Source: UBA4644 sp964541085
Lineage (GTDB): Bacteria > Bacillota > Clostridia > Oscillospirales > Butyricicoccaceae
Assembly: GCA_964541085.1 (NCBI GenBank)
Contig: CAZIPA010000006.1
Span: 5,894 to 69,893, forward strand
DNA: 64,000 nt
Reading direction: 5' to 3'
The notes beneath the pieces were generated by a model. The model was not told the DNA's origin, did no database searches, and saw only the letters and a program-made list of their open reading frames with translations. A program made the position numbers and the translations under genes. Shown here in pieces: positions 1-7,972 of this stretch (positions are counted from its first letter, which is position 1; the number at the start of each line of letters is the position of its first letter).

Positions 1-80
1 GAGGCACTTTTGACACCCACCGCATGACTGCAAATGGAGACCGCTTCTGCAAGGGCGGATTTTTCACAGGTGAAACGCAT
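1..80 (-). CDS. dnaN: DNA polymerase III beta subunit (sliding clamp), N-terminus only, cut by window edge
   Basis: The minus strand from 80 downward reads MRFTCEKSALAEAVSICSHA, which matches the N-terminus of bacterial DnaN (typically M-K-F-x-C-x-K, then a long helix). About 26 codons are visible and the gene runs off the left edge. A good Shine-Dalgarno AGGAG lies 8 nt before the ATG on the minus strand. DnaN forms the ring-shaped clamp that tethers DNA polymerase III to the template. Its position just downstream of dnaA in the same direction is the usual dnaA-dnaN order and supports the call despite the short length. Confidence 0.88.
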   Translation of the reverse strand, partial: MRFTCEKSALAEAVSICSHAVGVKSA

Positions 81-378
81 ATGCAGCGCTCCTTTCTATC
101 AAATTTGAAGAAATTCTTTTCGTAGTAGTCGTAGGGGCTGTGGTAAATTCGGAAAACGCCGGAAACGCCTGAAATGACGGTGCTTTTCCCGTCCACAGCC
201 GCCTGTTGAAAAGGAAATGTTTTTTTCGACGGTTTTCACAGGCAAATGTTTTTAACAGTTTTAACAGAGTTTTCCACAGAAAACTGTGAAGTGAAGGATG
301 TCATCCCTGTTTTTACAGGGGTTTTCTCCGGCTGGAGCCCTGTGAAAAGGGGCGATTTTGGCCGAAGTTTTGAACAGG
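81..378. other. dnaA-dnaN intergenic region, possible oriC
   Basis: This is a 298-bp gene-free spacer between dnaA and dnaN. It holds AT-rich T-runs (about 210-265) and several near matches to the DnaA box TTATNCACA: TTTTTCACA at 60-68 (just inside dnaN), GTTTTCACA at 232-240, TTTTCCACA at 270-278, and TGTGAAAAG at 341-349 on the opposite strand. In many Firmicutes the origin flanks dnaA on one or both sides. No perfect 9-mer box is present, so the origin call is inference; GC skew across the whole chromosome would decide it. Confidence 0.4.
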
Positions 379-1671
379 TTACTGCTCCGTGATGTTTTTT
401 TGCAGATCGGCCACTTTATTTTTCAAAAGCTCATCCTCCTGCATGGCCGCCGTGAGCTTTTCCACGCCGTAAATCACAGAGGTGTGATGCTGGTTGAAGA
501 CCTTGCCGATCTCCGGATAGCTCATGCCGCCGATCTCCCGCATGAGATAGCAGGCCACCTGCCGGGGAACCACGATCTCCTTGCTCCGGGCTTTGGAGGT
601 GAGCCGGGACTGTTCAATGACAAAATAGTCCGCCACTTCCTGCAGAATCATCTCCGGCGTGGGATGCAGACCGGGCTTTTCCTTGAAAATGTCCCGAATG
701 GCCGTCTGGGCCAGCTCCATGTCAATGGGTTTGTTCATCAGCGTGTGAATGGCGGCGATTTTTTTCACCGCGCCCTCCAGCTCACGCACATTGTTGGTGA
801 TGTTCTCGGCAATGTAGGTGACCACCCGGGTGGGAATGGTGATGCCCATACCGGCGGCCTTGGCCTGAATCATGGCCATGCGGGTCTCCAGATCGGGACT
901 CTGAATGTCCGCCATCAGACCGCTTTCAAACCGGGTGCGCAGACGGTCGTTCAGCGTGGCGATTTCCTTGGGCGGCCGGTCGGAGGTGAGCACGATCTGC
1001 TTGCCTGCCTGATACAGCGCCTCAAAGGTGTGGAAAAATTCCTCCTGCATCCGCACCTTGTTGGCGAGAAACTGTACATCGTCCATGAGCAGCAGGTCTA
1101 CCTGCCGGTATTTCTGATAAAAATCCGCAAAGCCGGAGTTCAGCGCGGTCAGCAGATCGTTCATGAAATCCTCACTCTTGATGTAGAGAATGCGGAAGGT
1201 GGGATGGGTCTTGCGGATGTAGCCCGCAATGGCGAACAGCAGATGGGTCTTGCCCAGTCCGGAGCCGCCGTAAAGAAACAGCGGGTTGTACAGGGTGGCC
1301 GGCTGCTTTGCCACCGCCAGTGCCGCCGCGTGGGCAAACTGGTTGCTGCTGCCCACAATAAAGCGCTCAAAGGTGTAACCGGCGTAAACGCTGGTGTCGC
1401 TTTGCAGCCGCCAGCTGTCTGCCTCCGGGCCGAAGACATACAGAGGCCTGGTGGGTGCTTTCAAAAGATGAGAAATAATTTCCGAAACATTGTCGGTAAA
1501 CTGGGCTGTCAGCGTCTCCTGAAACAGCTCGCTGGCCGCCTCGATGACAAAGCAGCCGTTTTGAATGGCGATGGGCCGGGCATCCTTGAACCAGGGATCC
1601 ACGGTGATGGCTCCCAGCTCGTCCCGCAGCTGCCGCAGGGTTGCGTCCAGCAGGGCTTCGGGCGTATACAT
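379..1671 (-). CDS. dnaA: Chromosomal replication initiator protein DnaA
   Basis: This 430-residue protein has the DnaA architecture: an N-terminal interaction domain, the AAA+ module with Walker A GGSGLGKTH near residue 135 and Walker B LLLMDDVQFL, and the C-terminal DNA-binding domain with the signature HHTSVIYGVEKL. It binds DnaA boxes as an ATP complex and opens the origin. The start is set by AGGAGG about 10 nt upstream (RC of 1682-1687). dnaN follows on the same strand. Unusually, the upstream flank does not carry rpmH/rnpA within the window; a repeat-filled gap and the Ubl cluster lie there instead. Confidence 0.98.
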   Translation of the reverse strand: MYTPEALLDATLRQLRDELGAITVDPWFKDARPIAIQNGCFVIEAASELFQETLTAQFTDNVSEIISHLLKAPTRPLYVFGPEADSWRLQSDTSVYAGYTFERFIVGSSNQFAHAAALAVAKQPATLYNPLFLYGGSGLGKTHLLFAIAGYIRKTHPTFRILYIKSEDFMNDLLTALNSGFADFYQKYRQVDLLLMDDVQFLANKVRMQEEFFHTFEALYQAGKQIVLTSDRPPKEIATLNDRLRTRFESGLMADIQSPDLETRMAMIQAKAAGMGITIPTRVVTYIAENITNNVRELEGAVKKIAAIHTLMNKPIDMELAQTAIRDIFKEKPGLHPTPEMILQEVADYFVIEQSRLTSKARSKEIVVPRQVACYLMREIGGMSYPEIGKVFNQHHTSVIYGVEKLTAAMQEDELLKNKVADLQKNITEQ

Positions 1672-2177
1672 GGCTGTGATTTCCTCCTTTTTTCTGTCTC
1701 TTTCCTTCTGGCTTTTTCCTCCGAAAATGAAAAAGCACGGCTGTCCGCGTCAGAAAAAAGCGCCCCCGCCCTCCGGTGCGTACATACCCTTCTCAGTATA
1801 CCACACATATGATAAAAAGGAAAGTAAAAATTGCTGTGTTTTGCCCACGGATTTTCGCTCTGCGGGCCAAACAAAGACAGGGGAAGCTTTTCGCCGCCGG
1901 AACACTCTGTTGTTCCATTATAGCGCGTTTCCGTGCACAGAAAAAATGAAGCAGTTCACTTGACAGGTTCCCCGCAAAATCGAAGATTTTGCGGGGGCCA
2001 CTTCAGATTTGACCGCCTCGGTCGCCCCGCTTCCGGGGCTTCCTGCGGCATGACGCCGCCACTCGGCGGCGGGGGCTTGCGCCTTTTTGCAAAATCGAAG
2101 ATTTTGCGGGAAAGCAGAGCCGATATCATTGCGCAGCCTCTCTGCCGCCTCTCTTAAAAAATCCGCTAAAACCGCTG
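1672..2177. repeat. Gap between dnaA and the Ubl cluster: dnaA upstream region plus palindromic repeat modules
   Basis: No convincing gene is seen here. 1672-1960 holds the dnaA leader; minus-strand -10-like boxes (ATTATA on plus at 1917-1922, AGTATA at 1795-1800) lack good -35 partners. 1971-1995 is a near-perfect palindrome around CAAAATCGAAGATTTTG, repeated at 2089-2110. Between the two copies is a GC-rich stretch (gaccgcctcggtcg-type) that recurs in inverted form near 33500 and 25300. This is the first copy of a mosaic repeat family that fills most long intergenic gaps in the window. Confidence 0.7.
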
Positions 2178-2186
2178 TGGTATCAT
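2178..2186 (+). promoter_or_regulatory. Putative extended -10 promoter of the Ubl cluster
   Basis: TGG-TATCAT is an extended -10 motif about 60 nt upstream of the first ATG of the cluster. No good -35 box is present at 17 nt. It is the best candidate in the short segment between the repeat module and the Ubl gene. The lack of any other strong promoter before 12367 is consistent with one long transcript. Confidence 0.4.
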
Positions 2187-2248
2187 TATTTCACAAGCTC
2201 CCGCCGGGCACAGCCAGACGGAGAAAAAAAGAAAAGGAGATCATAAAA

Positions 2249-2566
2249 ATGACGAACCATCCTATCGACGGAGCCCTTGCCGCCAACGAAAAATCCTTTG
2301 AGATCGACCTCGTGAACAAGCAGACCGGCGCGACCTATGCCCGGGCGAATGTCCTCGAAGACAACACCATGACGCAGATCCTTGGTGAGTATGCCGACGA
2401 TATCGGCGTGAATCCCAAGAGCAGCAAACTCATTTTCGAAAACAAGCGCACCGGCGTGTCCACTTCCAATGCTGCCGAAACGGTTCAGGCCATGGGTCTG
2501 AAGCAGGGGGATGTGCTGGCAATTACGGATGACGGCGGTGTTGCGGCGGATGCTGCCGTAGTGTAA
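2249..2566 (+). CDS. Ubiquitin-like beta-grasp protein (Ubl), precursor with Gly-Gly plus 8-residue tail
   Basis: This 105-residue protein has a beta-grasp pattern: a beta hairpin (SFEIDLVN...), a helix (MTQILGEYADDIG), a strand (KLIFENKRTG), a loop, and a last strand GDVLAITDD. It is YukD/ubiquitin-like. Residues 96-97 are Gly-Gly, followed by VAADAAVV, so the chain resembles a ubiquitin precursor whose tail must be removed to expose the conjugatable glycine. The JAB peptidase three genes on is the natural candidate for that cut. AAGGAG sits 9 nt before the ATG. E1 and E2 genes follow. Family known: Ubl proteins of bacterial conjugation cassettes. Inferred: that this one is trimmed at GG and conjugated. 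The alternative is a YukD/EsaB-type T7SS component, but no WXG100 or EssB genes are nearby. Confidence 0.82.
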   Translation: MTNHPIDGALAANEKSFEIDLVNKQTGATYARANVLEDNTMTQILGEYADDIGVNPKSSKLIFENKRTGVSTSNAAETVQAMGLKQGDVLAITDDGGVAADAAVV

Positions 2567-2585
2567 GCGAAGGGGGTATGACCGG

Positions 2586-3011
2586 ATGGTGACGATCTGG
2601 ATTCTGGTAGCCCTGTGTCTGGCCGCCTGCGGCGTCATCCTGATCTGTGCAACGGAAAAAGCGCCCCGGCGCCGCACTGTCAGACGGCCGCCTCCGCTCC
2701 CTCCCCGGGATCATCGGAACACAGCGCCGCCTCCGGTCGCTCGCCCCCAGACAGGCACATGCGGTGCCGCCCCCACAAGACCCCTGCCGCCCCGGCGTGT
2801 TTCAGCATCGGCAACCGTCAATGCAGCAGCAGGCACCGTCCGGGCCGGCAGCGGCCCCCGTGGACTTCAGCCCCATCAGTTTCCCTGCTGTCCCATGGAT
2901 AAATCGCGGAATGTTCCGGGAATGCAGCAGCTGATCTTCTGGGACAGTGGGAAAAACTGCTATCGCTGTTCCCGTGGCCACCGGTTCCGGAGCAACGGAA
3001 GGCCGCTCTGA
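2586..3011 (+). CDS. Small membrane protein with proline-rich linker and C-terminal zinc-binding motif
   Basis: This 141-residue protein begins with one transmembrane helix (residues 2-21, VTIWILVALCLAACG...), followed by a basic and proline-rich linker (28-75). Its C-terminal end has Cys and His spaced like a small zinc finger: CC at 101-102 and C125-x2-C128-x3-H132. GGGGG precedes the ATG by about 9 nt, and the gene fits exactly between the Ubl and E1 genes. I do not recognise the family. A membrane-anchored adaptor for the Ubl pathway is plausible from context only. Several overlapping frames are open here because of high GC; this frame is chosen for its RBS, TM helix and clustered Cys/His. 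Confidence 0.6.
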   Translation: MVTIWILVALCLAACGVILICATEKAPRRRTVRRPPPLPPRDHRNTAPPPVARPQTGTCGAAPTRPLPPRRVSASATVNAAAGTVRAGSGPRGLQPHQFPCCPMDKSRNVPGMQQLIFWDSGKNCYRCSRGHRFRSNGRPL

Positions 3012-3037
3012 CAACACAAACGAAAGGATCGTGTCCT

Positions 3038-4309
3038 ATGTCCAAGGTTATTTACAACACATTAAAGCTGTCTGAATACCGGTCGCTGTTTCATGGAATG
3101 CGGGTGCTGGTAATCGGCGCAGGTGCGGTGGGCACCCATCTTATGGAAAAGTTTGCGAAAATGGGTCTTTCCCCGGATGCGCTGGACTTTGACTTTTTCA
3201 CGCTGGAAAACGCAGCAAAGCACAGCTGTCTGATCCGCACGCCGGAGGATGCCAACCGGAACAAGGCGGAATGCGCCGCCGCCCGGGTACAGCCTCTTCT
3301 GGATGACGGCTGCTCCTCCAACGGGATCGACGGTGATCTTTGCAAAATCGGCCCCGAGGCGCTGGCAGATTATCGCTTTGTGGTGGTGGCTGTGGATAAT
3401 TTCGATGCCAAGGTGCTGCTGGGCGAGCTGGTCCGGCAGCTTCCGGAGGAACGGCGGCCCATCGTCATCATGGACGGAACCTATGATGAGCTTGCCCAGA
3501 GCGTGATTCTCGATAACAACGACTTCTGTCTGCGCTGTCTGATCAGCGAAGACTGGATGCCCGACAGCAGCATCCGTACCTCCTGCTCCGGGCCGCAGGT
3601 GCGGCAGCGGAACGGTGCGGAGGAGATCGTCCGCACCTCCAACCTTGCCAGCTCCATGGCCGCACAGCTCAGCGCAGAACAGCTCCGGGCCTGTGTGATC
3701 GGAAACGGCGATGTCATGAACCGCCGGCTGATCTATACGGCCTATCCCCATCTGGAGCTGAGCTCCTCCCGGCCCCTGCGGAAGCGTGACTGCTCCGGCT
3801 GCGCGATCCATCCGCCCGCAGAGATCCAGTGGCTCCACGGCAGCGTTCTGGATATCACCCTGAAGGATGCCATGCAGCAGATTTCCGCCATTCTGGGCAC
3901 GGAGGATTTCGAGCTCTCCGTCCATCAGCTGAACTACCGGCGGGTATCCCACGCCCGCTTTATTGTGGATGATGTCTGTCATTCCTGCGGGAAACCCATC
4001 CCGGTGATGCGCCATGAGGGCCGCCTGTTTCTGAACGATCTGCTGTGTACGGCCTGTGCCGCACAGGGAAAGCAGGCCCGTCAGGATGCCTCCTTTTCCC
4101 ACGGAGAGGCGCTGGACGCCTTTGTGCCCGGCAGCCCGGAGGCGCTTCAGGAAATGACGCTCTACGATCTGGGCTATCCTCTCGGCGCACACCTTGCGGT
4201 GCTCCAGCGCAATCAGGCCCTGGACCTGCTGGAGCTGGGAAAAATCACGAAAACCGTGTTTGCATTGGACGGGGATGCCCGGAAGATGCATGAAATCCAT
4301 AAGCTTTGA
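3038..4309 (+). CDS. E1-like Ubl-activating enzyme (ThiF/MoeB fold) with C-terminal zinc-ribbon extension
   Basis: This 423-residue protein has a ThiF/MoeB/E1 Rossmann domain with the nucleotide-binding motif GAGAVG at 27-32. The acidic motif DFDFFTLEN follows, matching the E1 pattern D-x-D-x-[VIF]-x-x-x-N. Two CxxC pairs (C164/C167 and C252/C255) probably bind the structural zinc of E1-like enzymes. C183, in a TSCSG context after the crossover region, is a candidate catalytic cysteine. After the adenylation domain comes a second CxxC...CxxC unit (C314/C317 and C337/C340), an added zinc ribbon not present in plain ThiF. E1s adenylate the Ubl C-terminal glycine with ATP and pass it to a thiol. 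It sits directly before the E2 gene (15-nt gap). The exact E1 subfamily needs a profile search. Confidence 0.87.
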   Translation: MSKVIYNTLKLSEYRSLFHGMRVLVIGAGAVGTHLMEKFAKMGLSPDALDFDFFTLENAAKHSCLIRTPEDANRNKAECAAARVQPLLDDGCSSNGIDGDLCKIGPEALADYRFVVVAVDNFDAKVLLGELVRQLPEERRPIVIMDGTYDELAQSVILDNNDFCLRCLISEDWMPDSSIRTSCSGPQVRQRNGAEEIVRTSNLASSMAAQLSAEQLRACVIGNGDVMNRRLIYTAYPHLELSSSRPLRKRDCSGCAIHPPAEIQWLHGSVLDITLKDAMQQISAILGTEDFELSVHQLNYRRVSHARFIVDDVCHSCGKPIPVMRHEGRLFLNDLLCTACAAQGKQARQDASFSHGEALDAFVPGSPEALQEMTLYDLGYPLGAHLAVLQRNQALDLLELGKITKTVFALDGDARKMHEIHKL

Positions 4310-4324
4310 TAAGGAGGCTTTTCC

Positions 4325-4960
4325 ATGAGCGATTATACTGCCAGCTATACCGATGAAAAGGGCCGTACCAAACAGGCCTCCCTGACCCCGGAGGACTCCA
4401 TGCTGGCGCTGAAAAACGACTATGAAGAGGTTCTTCGGCGCTACAATCCCAAATATGTGACCATCCGCCGGATGCAGGCAAAGGCCGGTGAGGCGGCACA
4501 CCTGCGGGTGACGGTCAACGCCCCTTCCCACTATCTCACCGCCATCTCCGACACCGAGCCCAAGGCCTGTGACTCCATGGATGTGGATATCATCTGTTAC
4601 ATGGGCTATCCCCTCAAGCCGGTAAAAGCCTTCTATGCCCCGGAGCATTATCTCGCATCCCCCAATGTGTTCCGCTCCGGGCTGGCCTGCATTGATACCT
4701 GGGTGCCCTTTACCAGCTCTCTGGTCTCGGTGGTGGACAAGCTGGTTCACGATATCATCCACGATCCCTGTGTCAGCCGGTATGACAGCGTGGCAAATCA
4801 CGAAATGGTCCGGTGGCATAAGGACGGCGTTGCCGCGGGACGCTTTCCCACGCTTGCCCCCAGGCTGCTCAATGTCCCCCAGCAGACGGCGCTCCCGCCC
4901 CGCAGAGCACCCGGCAAGCCCGCTGCCGCACCTCCGTCCCTGCCCGCAAGACGCCGCTGA
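4325..4960 (+). CDS. E2-like Ubl-conjugating enzyme (UBC fold)
   Basis: This 211-residue protein matches the UBC fold: an N-terminal helix, beta strands (HLRVTVNAP, DVDIICYMGYP), then SPNV at 112-115 and SGLACIDTW. The latter corresponds to the HPN...G-x-[IV]-C-L-x-x-x-x-W core of eukaryotic E2s and puts the candidate catalytic residue at Cys122. The helix SLVSVVDKLVHDII follows, as in ubiquitin E2s. The last 30 residues are proline/alanine rich and probably disordered. AAGGAGG lies 7 nt before the ATG. The enzyme would take the Ubl from the upstream-encoded E1 and transfer it to a target. It is a separate protein here, unlike the E1-E2 fusion Cap2 of CBASS. Confidence 0.84.
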   Translation: MSDYTASYTDEKGRTKQASLTPEDSMLALKNDYEEVLRRYNPKYVTIRRMQAKAGEAAHLRVTVNAPSHYLTAISDTEPKACDSMDVDIICYMGYPLKPVKAFYAPEHYLASPNVFRSGLACIDTWVPFTSSLVSVVDKLVHDIIHDPCVSRYDSVANHEMVRWHKDGVAAGRFPTLAPRLLNVPQQTALPPRRAPGKPAAAPPSLPARRR

Positions 4961-4981
4961 ACCGAAAGGAGCTGATCTTTT

Positions 4982-5872
4982 ATGACCAATCATGCGGTTC
5001 CCCTGCCCACCAGACGCCCGCCCCAGCCGAAAACCTATCCCGTTTGCAGCCTGAAGAAGGTGATGGACATGATCCAGACCTCCTGCGGCAATGTTTCCAT
5101 CAAAGAACGGCATGGCAGCGGCCGGGACAAGGTGATCCTGCTTCCCGAGGCGGAGCAGGAGCTGACCACCATCGTCTCCTATGGCCGCCGCTCTCCCATG
5201 AATCGCTGCGAACAGAAGCTTGTTGGCATGGGACATTTCCTGCTGAACGACGACGGCGCCGTGATCGTCATCGTCAGCCATTTCATGGAGCTTCAGACCA
5301 TGAACCGCAGCCCGGTCAGCGCCTCCGGTCTGGGCCCCAACGGCGAAAACAATCCCGGGCTGGATTTTCTGGAATATCATCGCACGGAGTTTCTCCGGGA
5401 TGAGGCCAGATTCAACACCGATGCCTATGGCTGTCTGGTAGACCCATTTCTCAAGCTCTGCGGCCCCAGTGAGTTTGTGATGGATGCCCATACCCATCCG
5501 GATCTGGGGGTCTTTTACAGCCATGCTGACCGGGTGAACGGCGCGGCCCGTGCCGGTTCGTCTCCGGTGTGCATCCTTGTGTGCGATCCCATCCGGAAAA
5601 AGCTGCTGGGCAGCATCGGACGGGAGCTGGTGGAGGCAGAAATTCTGGTGTATTCCCGCAGTGCAGCTCCCCGGAAGGAGCGCAGCGGGGAGCCCTGCGA
5701 AGTGCCCTGCGGGGACAGCCGCCTGCTGCCGCCCACGGACGAGCTTGTACAGCTGGCCGGTCAGTGTCTCCGCACCCGTGGCTTTTCCGGCAATGTCCGG
5801 CTCCGTTCCCGTCTGGACGGCAAATGCTGCCTGAACATCCAGATGGTGATCCCCAAAAACAGAAAGGAGTAA
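4982..5872 (+). CDS. JAB/JAMM-family metallopeptidase (Ubl-processing/deconjugating)
   Basis: This 296-residue protein has the JAMM zinc motif H170-T-H172-P-x6-S180-x2-D183, typical of JAB1/MPN peptidases that cleave after a Ubl C-terminal Gly. The N-terminal 100 residues supply the MPN strands (GAVIVIVSHFMELQT). The canonical catalytic Glu is not in the usual E-x-x-G place (residue 79 before G82 is Lys); E77 is the nearest candidate. In CBASS (Cap3) and Bil systems the JAB enzyme trims the Ubl precursor and removes the Ubl from targets. The Ubl here has a tail after Gly-Gly, which fits. It is followed closely by another predicted protease (5-nt gap). Called a peptidase from the motif; activity is inferred. 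Confidence 0.83.
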   Translation: MTNHAVPLPTRRPPQPKTYPVCSLKKVMDMIQTSCGNVSIKERHGSGRDKVILLPEAEQELTTIVSYGRRSPMNRCEQKLVGMGHFLLNDDGAVIVIVSHFMELQTMNRSPVSASGLGPNGENNPGLDFLEYHRTEFLRDEARFNTDAYGCLVDPFLKLCGPSEFVMDAHTHPDLGVFYSHADRVNGAARAGSSPVCILVCDPIRKKLLGSIGRELVEAEILVYSRSAAPRKERSGEPCEVPCGDSRLLPPTDELVQLAGQCLRTRGFSGNVRLRSRLDGKCCLNIQMVIPKNRKE

Positions 5873-5877
5873 CGCGC

Positions 5878-6858
5878 ATGGCAAACCCTCCGGAAAAACT
5901 GGGCTCCGTGTACTACAGGAGCTTTCTCTCCCACCAGGGGCAGATTTTTTATGACCGCCTTCAGGCCCAGCTTCTCCGGGGGGATTTTTCGGGCAAAACC
6001 GACTTTTCCCTGTGCGATCCCGAAACGGCGGCCTCCGACGGCTTTGCCGCCTACAAAGCCCTCCGGGACGATCATCCGGAGCACTTTTTTCTGGGAACCC
6101 AGAGCGAGTTTACCCGCCGGGGCCTGAGCGGCACGCTGACCTATACGATGCTGTATACCCCGGAGATCATCGCACGGGTCCGGCAGCAGCTGCGAAAGAC
6201 CATCTGCCAGCTTGTGCGCGGCACCGCGGAGCTGTCCATGCTTCAGCGGGAGGCGCTGGTTTATGAGCGCATCGCAAAGCGCATGACCTACACCAACCAT
6301 GCGGATGTGCGTGACCACAACATCGTGGGGCCTGTGCTGAACGCCGAGGGTGTGTGCGAGGGGCAGAACGCGCTGCTGCTGCTGTGCTTCCGGCGGATCG
6401 GCATTCCCTGCGTCAAGGTGTACGGCAAAGCCAACCCGGACGGCTGGCACTGCTGGACGGTGGCGTGGCCCGACGGAGACCCCGTTCACTGTGATGTGAC
6501 CTGGGACGGCGCAAAGGGCGGCGTTGTAGGCTTTCATTATTTCAATCTCCCGGACCGGCAGATCGGGGAAAATCACTTCGCCTTTCAGGGAGAGCGTGTT
6601 CCCGTCTGCACTGCGGAAAATCTCACCTATTATCAGCTGCACGGCCTTTGCGTCCGTTCCCACGCAGAGCTCCGGGCACGGCTGAAGCGGGATTTTCAGC
6701 GGGGCGTAATGCCCATCCGGATTCAGTTTCTGTACAGTCCCGCCTCCGGCAGCTATCGGGAGGAGGTCAAAAGTGCCCTTTCCGCAGAAAACCTCTATAG
6801 CAGCCGCAGACTGTACTGTTATCCCCGCTTAAAAAACATGGTAATCACCACCGTGTAA
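5878..6858 (+). CDS. Transglutaminase-like cysteine protease
   Basis: This 326-residue protein has a papain-like transglutaminase core. C160 lies in the motif GVCEGQNALLLL, followed by GIPCVKVYG; H191 lies in GWHCWTVAW, and D206 in HCDVTWDG. This is the standard Cys-His-Asp order and spacing of bacterial transglutaminase-like proteases. There is no signal peptide, so it should act in the cytosol. AAAGGAG is 7 nt upstream of the ATG. Sitting just after the JAB gene, it is a second candidate deconjugating or target-cleaving protease of the Ubl pathway. A crosslinking role is also possible, because the fold cannot distinguish peptidase from transferase. The N-terminal 110 residues are helical and not assigned. 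Confidence 0.8.
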   Translation: MANPPEKLGSVYYRSFLSHQGQIFYDRLQAQLLRGDFSGKTDFSLCDPETAASDGFAAYKALRDDHPEHFFLGTQSEFTRRGLSGTLTYTMLYTPEIIARVRQQLRKTICQLVRGTAELSMLQREALVYERIAKRMTYTNHADVRDHNIVGPVLNAEGVCEGQNALLLLCFRRIGIPCVKVYGKANPDGWHCWTVAWPDGDPVHCDVTWDGAKGGVVGFHYFNLPDRQIGENHFAFQGERVPVCTAENLTYYQLHGLCVRSHAELRARLKRDFQRGVMPIRIQFLYSPASGSYREEVKSALSAENLYSSRRLYCYPRLKNMVITTV

Positions 6859-6882
6859 AATCAAGACAAAGGAGTTGATGCT

Positions 6883-7971
6883 ATGTATCAATCGGTGATC
6901 AGAGACCCCGGCGGCGACGGACTGATCCGTGTTCTGCCGGATGCCTGGGGACAAAACCCCATTGTAAACGGGAGTCTGCTGCTGGTGCCCCCCGGCACGG
7001 TGGCGCTGGTGAACATCAACGGCCTGCTGTCCCGGCCCTATGGCCCCGGCAGATATGAGCTTTTCACCGGCGTGGATCCCTTCTTTGTGCGGCTCCGGAA
7101 TCTTCTTACCCGTGGAGACCCCGGAACGACCGTATCCGTCTTTTTCATTTCCACCGAAAAGACGGTGTTTCTCCGTCTCGGCACGGGTGAGTTCCCCTTC
7201 CGGGAGCATCGTTTTCAGCTGACCATGAAGGCCCTTGCCGCCTGCTGCCTTTCCTTCTCCGTGTCGGATCCCCGGACGCTGCTGGAAAAGCTGGTGGGAA
7301 GCTACCGCTCGTCCTTTTCTCAGGAGGATCTGGAGCCCTGCATCGAGCAGCTGATGCTGGCACCCGTCCGGGAAGCCGTTTCCGAAGCCATTGGCAGGCT
7401 GGATATCACGGCCTTCAACAGCCATCTTTCTCACATCGCAAGGCTGTCCACGGCAGCGATCCGCACCCGCCTGTCGGATTACGGCATCCGGCTGGAGCGG
7501 TTTGATCTTACAGCGATCAACATTCCCGACGGGGAAATGCAGCGGCTCTATCGTCTGGAGCAGTCGTTTGCCGAAGGGAAGACCCGCACCGATCTGGAGC
7601 TGGATCATCTGCAACGGGTCTGGCAGGGAAGCACCGACCGCCGCACCATGAGCGAAATGATGACCGGGCTTCCTTCCCGTGGACAGGCTCCCGCCGGCGG
7701 AAACGCAGGGGGCATGGCGCCCATGATGATGCAGATGATGATGCTTTCCCAGCTGCTTCCGGCTCTGCGGGAACCCCTTTCCGAAATGACCCGGCACACG
7801 GATCTGTTTGGCGGCAGCCCTTCCGGCCCGCAGGAAAGCACCTCCTCTGCCAACGCCCCTCCGCCCATGCCCGCCAGACACCGGCGCTGCCCCTCCTGCA
7901 ACGGAGCTGTGGCACGCAGTGCCGTTCTCTGCCCCATCTGCGGCTATCCTCTGAATGAAAGGAATGACTGA
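6883..7971 (+). CDS. SPFH-domain protein with C-terminal double-Cys zinc ribbon
   Basis: This 362-residue protein matches the SPFH/virion-core-like (YdjI-type) family. It has an N-terminal all-beta part with a LLVPPGTVALVNINGLLSR-like segment, an alpha/beta SPFH core to about residue 215, and a helical region to about 260. A Gly/Met/Pro-rich linker follows, with a short MMMQMMMLSQLL stretch. The last 30 residues carry CPSC...CPIC, a zinc ribbon seen at the end of this family. SPFH proteins assemble into large membrane-associated rings or cages. In the cluster it may be the scaffold or target platform on which Ubl conjugation occurs (inference). The following gene starts 2 nt after its stop. 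Confidence 0.78.
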   Translation: MYQSVIRDPGGDGLIRVLPDAWGQNPIVNGSLLLVPPGTVALVNINGLLSRPYGPGRYELFTGVDPFFVRLRNLLTRGDPGTTVSVFFISTEKTVFLRLGTGEFPFREHRFQLTMKALAACCLSFSVSDPRTLLEKLVGSYRSSFSQEDLEPCIEQLMLAPVREAVSEAIGRLDITAFNSHLSHIARLSTAAIRTRLSDYGIRLERFDLTAINIPDGEMQRLYRLEQSFAEGKTRTDLELDHLQRVWQGSTDRRTMSEMMTGLPSRGQAPAGGNAGGMAPMMMQMMMLSQLLPALREPLSEMTRHTDLFGGSPSGPQESTSSANAPPPMPARHRRCPSCNGAVARSAVLCPICGYPLNERND

Positions 7972-7972
7972 A

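Noticed and set aside
2249..2566. Ubl read as YukD/EsaB of a type VII secretion system
   Set aside because: No WXG100, EssB or EssC-type genes are near, while E1, E2 and JAB genes are; the Gly-Gly end also favours conjugation.
3062..5884. 940-codon open frame on the minus strand across E1, E2 and JAB
   Set aside because: It is the antisense shadow of three well-supported genes in high-GC DNA; it has no RBS and is rich in His/Gln/Arg without any domain.
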